Below, in pieces: positions 62,001 to 64,000 of a stretch of DNA of 64,000 nucleotides. Location of the stretch: NCBI GenBank assembly GCA_949825065.1, contig OX463859.1, positions 12,662,452-12,726,451 of the forward strand. The letters run 5' to 3'. Source of the DNA: Odontocerum albicorne. Lineage: Eukaryota; Arthropoda; Insecta; Trichoptera; Odontoceridae. The notes beneath the pieces are model-generated. The model searched no databases and was not told where the DNA came from. It was given only the letters and a program-made list of their open reading frames with translations. The translations under genes and the position numbers were made by a program. Within the stretch, counting starts at the first letter, position 1. Every line of letters starts with the position of its first letter.

Positions 62001-64000
62001 CTATTGGCTAATTCTGGAATTCAATTGATCTAATTGCAAGCAGTTTTTCTCAGTATGACAATTTTTGAATGAAGACCAGCTTTTGGGGCGGTTAAGGGTG
62101 GTTCACCTCGCATGCCCCATGATCTCTTTCGTTCAACATTGTTGTAGACAATCCACTTTTCGTCACTTAGTTTGAAAAATGGTTAGTTTTGTAGTGAATC
62201 GTTTACAGAGACCTCATTAAGTTGATTTTTTTTCGATTAAACCGTGTAATACCCAAACAATGTAGCGATTCACGAAACTATGTCTAGACCCTATGAAATT
62301 GCGATGTCTCCTTCTAGTTATCATAATTTGTATGTATGTATGTTGGTATTTTTCTCAAGTAATTTTCATGTCTGATCCATTACAATAAAGAAGTTCACAG
62401 TCTGGTGATGATAAATCTGTTCCCAGGACAGCCGTGTGGCCTGTTCCTCCATAGAGCGGGGCTATAGCCCATCGGAAGCGAGGGAGCTGCGGGCTATCGC
62501 GTCCTTTCACCACCCGGCCGGGTTTGCCTACGGCTACATTCGTATGACGCAGCTCATCTACAATGACGGCAGCCAGAGCGAGACCATCATCGAGGCTAAG
62601 CTGAGGCATCCTGGAGTCAGGGATAGGAATGTCGTGAGTAGATGTGTTCTTATTAGAAGTGTCTTAGTACTAATTTATAAAGGGATCTGGTTGAAAATCA
62701 TTTATTGTATTGTACTACACTTTCAATGTTTACAATACAACCTGGTTGGTTTATTGCTATGTTGCAGTCTCTTCCAACCAACAAGAGAGATTTAAAAGAG
62801 GCCTTAATGAAAACTGTAATCGAATCCACAACCCTAGGGCTAGAAGACCGGTGTTTTTCCAACTAGACCACATACTCGTATACAAATTATTTAATCAATT
62901 CATTTTTTAATAAAAGTTGCTCTACATTTAATACGGATTTTTTTGAGTTACATACATGCCATCACGCCATTTTTCTGTTGGAGTAGGCAGAGAGGACAGA
63001 GCATCAGCCTTTCTTATCTCGACACACATCCTTAACCTTTTTCATATCCATAAAAATTTTCATACAACTTTTACGGAACAGTTTTACAATAAATGCAGTA
63101 ATCATTTTTTTTTCACCATTTTTACATTGTTTCCTTATTTTATTATTCTTTCGCCAATAGGTCAATCTTGAGATATTCGATATTGAATGTACAGAGGAAG
63201 CTATAAATAAATAAAATAAATATAGGTTTATTGATAGCAAATTAGTATGTACATAATACATTTAAATACACTTCAAGAACACATAAATTGCAGAGAATAC
63301 ATTAAAGACAGAAGCTATCAAAAGGTCTGTGCTCATCTAATAACATCCCCCCAGCCAAGATACACCCCACCAATACAGGGCGAGTCCAGCCACGGGGACA
63401 CCAGATGTTTTTCAGCCCACACCCTATGTCGATATTGAATAGATACAGAGGAAGGTATGTCGATATTGAATGTACAGAGGAAGGTATGTCAATATTGAAT
63501 GTACAGAGGAAGGTATGTCGATATTGAATGTACAGAGGAAGGTATATCGATATTGAATAGATACAGAGGAAGGTATGTCGATATTGAATGTACAGAGGAA
63601 GGTACATATTGAATAGATACAGAGGAAGCTTCAGGAATTTAACCACTCGCGGCACAAAACACATCGGTCGTCTGGTCGGCTACTACGTACAAGATTTGAA
63701 ATTTTTAAATTATTAGAATTCATAAATACTTTTCGGTCAAAAATCATTACGAAATAATTGATTTTTGTAATCAACATTAGAATTTATTATGAAAAGTCGA
63801 TTTTAGGACAGGATCTAGAAAATGGTAAAAAATACTAATTATCCTTGTTTTAATTGATGGACTTTTACCGTAGTTTACATCTCAAAATTTTTCCAGACTT
63901 ACGATCACAACTGGGCAATTTTCGTGAATCCTGTAGGAGTGGATGCTGCAGTTCAGGTGACAGCTACCCGCTGTGTGGCGGGCGGCTACCGTTGGAATCC
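40960..64000 (+). CDS. Secreted multi-domain Cu/Zn superoxide dismutase-related protein (Rsod-like), 3' partial
   Basis: Eleven exons join in consistent phase into at least 905 residues and continue past the window: 40960-41023, 45573-46464, 47913-48175, 50417-50603, 52078-52473, 55941-56114, 57619-57790, 58831-58936, 61711-61862, 62427-62633 and 63897-64000. A signal peptide (residues 1-21) is followed by at least five SOD-like repeats. Each repeat has some of a beta-strand start ('GLHGEIEFSQ'), an 'HEFPVDYS'-type loop, 'IGDLSGKFGSL' and 'LPLFGTRSILGRSVVLH'. In Cu/Zn SOD the copper/zinc ligands are H46, H48, H63, H71, H80, D83 and H120. Here the HVH pair is SIH, QIH or AVH and the H80 position is not His, while H48, D83 and H120 equivalents often persist. 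Dismutase activity is therefore unlikely. An extracellular binding or structural role is inferred. The match to Drosophila Rsod is from memory. Confidence 0.85.
41318..41640 (+). other. Open, protein-like segment of unknown origin
   Basis: After a TTTTCTCAG acceptor-like site the frame reads 'EWFNIVKGYLEAAAVKNGLW' and stays open to about 41628. It would also accept the phase of exon 1, but I found no suitable donor of matching phase. It may be a cassette exon, a retroelement relic or chance. Confidence 0.3.
41712..42728 (+). pseudogene. BEL/Pao retrotransposon 3' end: integrase tail plus 3' LTR
   Basis: The frame reads 'GTPREETLLTVLAEAEHLVN', then 'SRSLTHVSIDLSGDSLLTP' and 'NHLLIG'. Frame-shifted 'LRKQ*RIAQQLADMFWRR' and 'REYLPTIAQR' follow, then 'PGKDGQVR'. 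This is the C-terminal end of a BEL/Pao polyprotein (integrase C-domain). A purine tract (AGGGAGAG) lies directly before an LTR starting TGTATCGGATG at 42276, as expected for second-strand priming. The LTR ends near 42728 with ACAGTCTTTGTACCGGTAC. The 5' part of the element is missing. It lies in intron 1 of the SOD-repeat gene. Confidence 0.85.
42276..42728 (+). mobile_element. 3' LTR of the BEL/Pao fragment
   Basis: Start and end sequences match those of the two solo LTRs at 8346-9008 and 44921-45542. The interior differs, so it is a related subfamily. AATAAA occurs at about 42507-42512. Confidence 0.75.
42730..43995. other. Intron 1 sequence, no feature seen
   Basis: AT-rich, with one short direct repeat (TTTTTGCTATCTATT.TGCTG near 43450-43495). 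No recognised mobile element. Confidence 0.4.
43998..44909 (+). mobile_element. Internally deleted mariner (mellifera/mori-like), 912 bp
   Basis: Inverted repeats TTGGGTGTTAACATAAGTTG and, inverted, TTGAATGTTAACATTAGTTG both continue into GTGTCCGTTTTTTT. TA duplications flank it. A transposase remnant from ATG 44171 reads 'FAFNRGNKAAKAARDICKVY', 'GTWVPHVLSENKKNQR', then jumps over the catalytic core to 'PDSFYRTGIEKP'-like C-terminal sequence. It is dead. It lies 11 bp from the neighbouring solo LTR. Confidence 0.85.
44921..45542 (-). mobile_element. BEL/Pao-type solo LTR, copy B (inverted)
   Basis: The plus strand begins TGTACCGGAC and ends GTCCGATACA. It is the reverse complement of copy A, with small indels and a GAA-repeat expansion. 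A perfect 5-bp target duplication, ATCAT, flanks it (44916-44920 and 45543-45547). Its end is 30 bp from the first base of exon 2, leaving only ATCATCATATATTCTTCTTTC and the acceptor between them. Confidence 0.9.
45573..46464 (+). CDS. SOD-repeat gene exon 2
   Basis: 892 bp; acceptor TTCTTATTTCAG, donor GTAAGT; starts phase 1, ends phase 2. Residues about 22-318 contain a first SOD-like repeat ('GLHGEIEFSQ', 'WSIHEFPVDYS', 'FWGKSLML') and a second, more divergent one ('NFNTPISGTIYFRWI', 'GIGDLDSRLGDVKV', 'LYVVIFDPKHSDS'). Confidence 0.88.
46470..47140. other. Intron 2, no feature seen
   Basis: AT-rich. No recognised mobile element before the duplication at 47150. Confidence 0.4.
47150..47830. 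repeat. Diverged tandem duplication, about 325-bp period, in intron 2
   Basis: Two units share ATTGCCAGGTTC, GATA.TTTCTTCCTG.TTTA, CCTCTATAAAAACAAAAATCAAC, AAAACG.CATCCTAT and CAATAGGC. The unit is of unknown nature. Confidence 0.8.
47913..48175 (+). CDS. SOD-repeat gene exon 3
   Basis: Acceptor TAATTTTTCTAG, donor GGTAAT context. Phase 2 in, phase 1 out. It encodes the first half of a SOD-like repeat: 'VLINSHGIKGEVEFKQQ', 'LTYQIHELPQEPSKIY' and 'CETTGEIYNP'. The HVH copper pair is QIH. Confidence 0.9.
48190..48855. other. Intron 3, possible LINE relic
   Basis: At 48640-48780 a frame-shifted 'FEQVEEFFYL' followed by an 'IHR...DREG' run resembles the thumb of an RTE-like polymerase. The evidence is weak. 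Otherwise no feature. Confidence 0.35.
48860..49050 (+). repeat. Dispersed repeat, copy 2
   Basis: Matches the minus strand of 31245-31440, sharing GGACCCTTCTGAACTCAACAACATC, TACCCAATTGTTG / TGCCCAATTGTTG and AAATTGCTATT. It is less coding-like than copy 1. Confidence 0.6.
49060..49498. mobile_element. Long-TIR MITE, 439 bp (Tc1-like)
   Basis: TA duplications (49058-49059, 49499-49500) flank terminal inverted repeats of about 100 bp beginning CACCCCCGCTCATAAGTCTT. The arms are almost perfectly complementary, down to ACGTAATAAAATAATTATA. The interior has no transposase, so it moves, if at all, with enzymes from a Tc1-type relative. Confidence 0.9.
49590..49750 (-). pseudogene. RTE-type LINE C-terminal tail
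   Basis: The minus strand reads 'RARPRWTNQIKDVTNFTLCE' followed by 'ARDRNVWRNIVQ'. This is the conserved R.RWTD...A.DR..WR ending of RTE-like polymerases. Confidence 0.65.
50417..50603 (+). CDS. SOD-repeat gene exon 4
   Basis: Acceptor TATATTTGCAG, donor GTTATT. Phase 1 in, phase 2 out. It completes the repeat begun in exon 3: 'YAIGDLLGKMKDRTEYLVH' and 'FLPLQGANSIVHRSLLIK'. The H80 position is Ala, and the H120-equivalent is replaced in 'SLLIK'. Confidence 0.9.
50955..51925 (-). pseudogene. CR1/Jockey-like LINE reverse transcriptase remnant in intron 4
   Basis: The minus strand reads in order 'NYRPVKVD', 'SYLKERSQY', 'GPLLFLILIDDI', 'YLLFADNLKIFKK' (catalytic YADD decayed to FADN), 'FNIKKC', 'LEYALEAWTPHQVKYK' and 'KKFLRYLWYRPEGDYRKY'. 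It belongs to the same family as 560-1362. Stops and shifts are many. It is opposite to the host gene. Confidence 0.85.
52078..52473 (+). CDS. SOD-repeat gene exon 5
   Basis: Acceptor TTCTTTTTAG, donor GGTAATTT context. Phase 2 on both sides. It encodes 'PSLCGSVVLYDHDTKYQTQI', 'YPLVGRVIMRQPRNKPW', 'HRWAVHDFPPNQDFYNW', 'GRCLSAGNIYNPYKVSF' and 'CRLGDLSTR', the first part of another repeat. Confidence 0.9.
52480..53370. other. Intron 5 left part
   Basis: An open stretch at 52652-52915 has no recognisable motif ('MIAISLSEEEGTVQWDSSLG'). It may be a relic of an unknown repeat. A fragment of plain A-rich sequence follows. Confidence 0.35.
53399..54200 (+). mobile_element. hAT element remnant, 802 bp, nested in mariner
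   Basis: An exact 8-bp target duplication, GTCTAGGG, flanks it (53391-53398 and 54201-54208). The inverted ends are CAGGGGTGCTC and CAGGGGCGCTC. Near 53700-54020 a broken frame reads 'EEKYPCLKQIACQLTALFGS', 'TYLCESAFS', stop, then 'KSKYRNRLSDEYLNSCLRLA'. This is the C-terminal dimerisation region of a hAT transposase of the ZBED/GTF2IRD2-like type. Most of the transposase is deleted. Confidence 0.9.
54249..55260 (-). pseudogene. Mos1-like mariner transposase, inactive
   Basis: The open part (54285-55061) reads 'KSREIADILKISFSSIYTIL', 'KWVPHLLTMEQKQQR', 'VTMDETWIHHYAPES', 'LFHQDNAPCHKS' and 'HPPYSPDLTPSGHWLF'. The third catalytic residue of DD34D is Gly (SGH instead of SDH/SDY), exactly 34 residues after the second Asp. 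The N-terminal helix-turn-helix part (55062-55260, 'TTICRWYADFKRGHTD') is frame-shifted in a T/A run. A TAA replaces a late codon after 'GKRWN', 10 residues before the natural end. It is doubly inactivated. Confidence 0.9.
55941..56114 (+). CDS. SOD-repeat gene exon 6
   Basis: Acceptor ATATTTTTCAG, donor GTTAGT. Phase 2 on both sides. It completes the repeat of exon 5: 'LFTDTLLPLSGANSVLGKSL', then 'VIYDDHGPVARGERMACS'. The H120 position is Tyr (VIY instead of VVH). Confidence 0.9.
56120..57265. other. Intron 6, no element recognised
   Basis: AT-rich with modest composition changes. No frame or inverted repeat is noted before the LINE fragment at 57270. Confidence 0.35.
57270..57560 (-). pseudogene. 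CR1/Jockey-like LINE fragment
   Basis: The minus strand reads 'LNFNISKCKLLSFARA', 'VECIEDLGNNLNSRLS' and 'YRLLGFVIRVSNSF', matching the thumb region of the copies at 560-1362 and 50955-51925. Confidence 0.75.
57619..57790 (+). CDS. SOD-repeat gene exon 7
   Basis: Acceptor AAATTGCAG, donor GTAAGT. Phase 2 in, phase 0 out. It encodes 'IGGLYRRKAVAKDWYANGEK', 'LTVSGKLEMLQQTEYDVTNL' and 'LMHISGYSIHV', the start of a further SOD-like repeat with SIH at the copper pair. Confidence 0.9.
57975..58310 (+). pseudogene. 5' half of an irritans-like mariner in intron 7
   Basis: It shares its first 90 bases after CATAGATGGCTCTA with the element at 59059-59703, then reads 'MSVFVPENYDLRIALIFCYH' and 'LKKTVAESHRMLVEAYGKHA', then a frameshift. 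This is the N-terminal DNA-binding part of an irritans-type transposase. The 3' half is missing, cut off just before the MITE at 58319. Confidence 0.75.
58319..58529. mobile_element. 211-bp MITE made from the right end of the IS630-like element
   Basis: TA flanks (58317-58318, 58530-58531). Both arms start GTTCGGAAATTCTAGGATGA and continue through CCTGTGACAGCTCACAAATTTG for about 57 bp. Both arms are the right end of the 7730-11931 element, in opposite orientation. The left arm continues to the equivalent of about 10500 without the mariner. It is a fold-back derivative. Confidence 0.9.
58545..58640 (+). pseudogene. RTE-like LINE 3' fragment
   Basis: A short piece, GGTGACAATGTATGACATAA through GAACTTAAAGCTGATGTG, as in 28290-28340 and 29130-29200. 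Confidence 0.6.
58831..58936 (+). CDS. SOD-repeat gene exon 8
   Basis: Acceptor AAAATTCCAG, donor GTATTT. Phase 0 in, phase 1 out. 35 codons, 'EEDLEFPCEATTIYDTYNPS' among them, link the HEF-like loop of exon 7 to the GDLSG block of exon 9. The ATG at 58831 is internal, not an initiator. Confidence 0.88.
59059..59703 (+). mobile_element. Internally deleted irritans-like mariner, 645 bp
   Basis: TA duplications flank perfect inverted repeats starting TCAGGTCTGTAAATATGAAA. After the untranslated leader the sequence jumps to the core. It reads 'ALREKRPEYQKRQHKVILLH' with 'DNAPSYTAKPVK', frame-shifted 'SDYYLH', and 'LPERWEKCVASDGQYFE' at the end. It is inactive. Confidence 0.88.
59741..60560 (-). 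repeat. TAGGTTTATTG retroelement, copy 2, split by a mariner fragment
   Basis: The left part is 59741-59810 (TAAATATAGGTTTATTGA then ATATAAATATATCCTGAAAT). The body resumes at about 60355 (CAAGATAATGTCGAAG...TTTAAGAGAGAATC) and reaches CACAGCCACCAATAAAGGGC, which matches the copy at 63202-63425. Confidence 0.7.
59810..60335 (+). pseudogene. mariner fragment (C-terminal transposase)
   Basis: Frame-shifted blocks read 'ALVHKSKIIRDFLAKKSIDH' and 'GDERKAL.HNFCRPEGFDRI', then 'LEAIPKNEFQECF' and 'FQYCIDSQGVYFE'. This is the end of another mariner type. It splits the retroelement tail. I could not match its termini with confidence. Confidence 0.65.
60646..61607 (-). mobile_element. Internally deleted mariner, 962 bp, in intron 8
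   Basis: TA flanks (60644-60645, 61608-61609). Related inverted ends: CGTGGGTCGTCCAGAAAGTA and, inverted, CTAGGCGCGTCCAAAAAGTA, both continuing AAGAACG. The minus-strand frame (60888-61385) has 'RKVMATVFWDRKVLIHVEFM', 'VVLIHDNAWPHASARKQQEL' and 'GHPPFSPDLALSDFHLFPKL'. The second and third catalytic Asp are present. The first is lost in a deletion after 'SYKKICAR'. An in-frame stop follows 'FMGGK'. Confidence 0.88.
61711..61862 (+). CDS. SOD-repeat gene exon 9
   Basis: Acceptor TTCATTTGTAG, donor GTTTGT. Phase 1 in, phase 0 out. It holds the best-conserved SOD core of the protein: 'YGIGDLSGKFGSLSGHSKFM', 'SFLPLFGTRSILGRSVVLHK'. D83 and H120 equivalents are present, and the H80 position is Gly. 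Confidence 0.93.
61870..62420. other. Intron 9, no feature seen
   Basis: Short intron without recognised element. Confidence 0.4.
62427..62633 (+). CDS. SOD-repeat gene exon 10
   Basis: Acceptor TGTTCCCAG, donor GTGAGT. Phase 0 on both sides. It encodes 'DSRVACSSIERGYSPSEARE', then 'AIASFHHPAGFAYGYIRMTQ', which begins the next repeat, and 'IEAKLRHPGVRDRNV'. GC-rich relative to introns. Confidence 0.93.
62704..62878 (-). repeat. SINE copy in intron 10
   Basis: Minus-strand tail TACACTTTCAATGTTTACAA, then AACCTGGTTGGTTTATTGC, AAAGAGGCCTTAATGAAAAC, GAATCCACAACCCTAGG (B-box complement) and AACTAGACCAC. Confidence 0.8.
63202..63425 (-). repeat. TAGGTTTATTG retroelement, copy 3
   Basis: AAATAAATATAGGTTTATTG is followed by TACATTTAAATACACTTCAA and the CATC(C)CCCAGCCAAGATACA block shared with copy 2. 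It lies inside a 29-bp minisatellite, one unit of which stands to its left (63171-63200). Confidence 0.75.
63426..63630. repeat. 29-bp minisatellite, seven units
   Basis: The unit is GTCGATATTGAATGTACAGA followed by GGAAGGTAT. Alternate units have ATAGATACAG instead of GTACAG (31 bp). It is in intron 10. Confidence 0.92.
63897..64000 (+). CDS. SOD-repeat gene exon 11, cut by window end
   Basis: Acceptor ATTTTTCCAG. Phase 0 in. It reads 'TYDHNWAIFVNPVGVDAAVQ', then 'VTATRCVAGGYRWNP', resembling the H-x-W-x-x-x-V-N block of the other repeats. The exon is open at the last base, so at least one more repeat follows outside the window. Confidence 0.9.

Noticed and set aside
62355..62609. 84-codon minus-strand frame over exon 10
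   Set aside because: It lies opposite a phase-consistent coding exon with strong family resemblance. It is a shadow frame.
1..64000. CRISPR array, prokaryotic operon or phage-like system
   Set aside because: The regular repeats found are minisatellites without unique spacers, genes are spliced, and no bacterial-type gene clusters exist.

Overview
This is insect-like nuclear DNA. The evidence is a spliced muscle myosin regulatory light chain gene with the N-terminal extension seen in insect flight muscle, introns of up to several kilobases with GT..AG boundaries, an AT-rich background, and a dense load of transposable elements (mariner, IS630-like, piggyBac, hAT, Jockey and other LINEs, BEL/Pao, a Penelope fragment and a tRNA-derived SINE). 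Lepidoptera would fit, but the order cannot be proved from the sequence alone.

Layout. Positions 1-12600 hold LINE remnants, then a degenerate tandem-repeat block (about 3420-12590). A broken piggyBac element and a 4.2 kb IS630/Tc1/mariner-superfamily element (7730-11931) are inserted in that block. The IS630-like element itself carries a BEL/Pao solo LTR and a nearly intact mariner. Positions 12600-22150 are mostly unique AT-rich DNA with scattered SINE, LINE, Penelope and MITE debris. Positions 22321-27430 are a nearly intact Jockey-type LINE, inserted in an older LINE remnant with a 13-bp target duplication. Positions 27690-31790 hold more debris.

Two host genes occupy the right half, both on the + strand. 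The first is the myosin regulatory light chain gene (Mlc2). Its last two coding exons are certain (37454-37660 and 38077-38496). A proposed ATG-only first coding exon lies at 32006-32008. The second is a large gene for a secreted protein with serial Cu/Zn superoxide dismutase-like domains (Rsod-like). It runs from a signal-peptide exon at 40960 through ten further exons and leaves the window at 64000. All ten exon junctions agree in phase and read through, giving at least 905 residues. Nine of its ten introns contain a transposon, a retroelement fragment or a tandem duplication; intron 9 is the exception.

The two genes share strand and order, but nothing in the sequence shows a functional link. 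I see no operon, CRISPR array or defence island. The best candidate for under-described biology is the degenerate SOD-repeat protein, whose dismutase domains lack most copper ligands.
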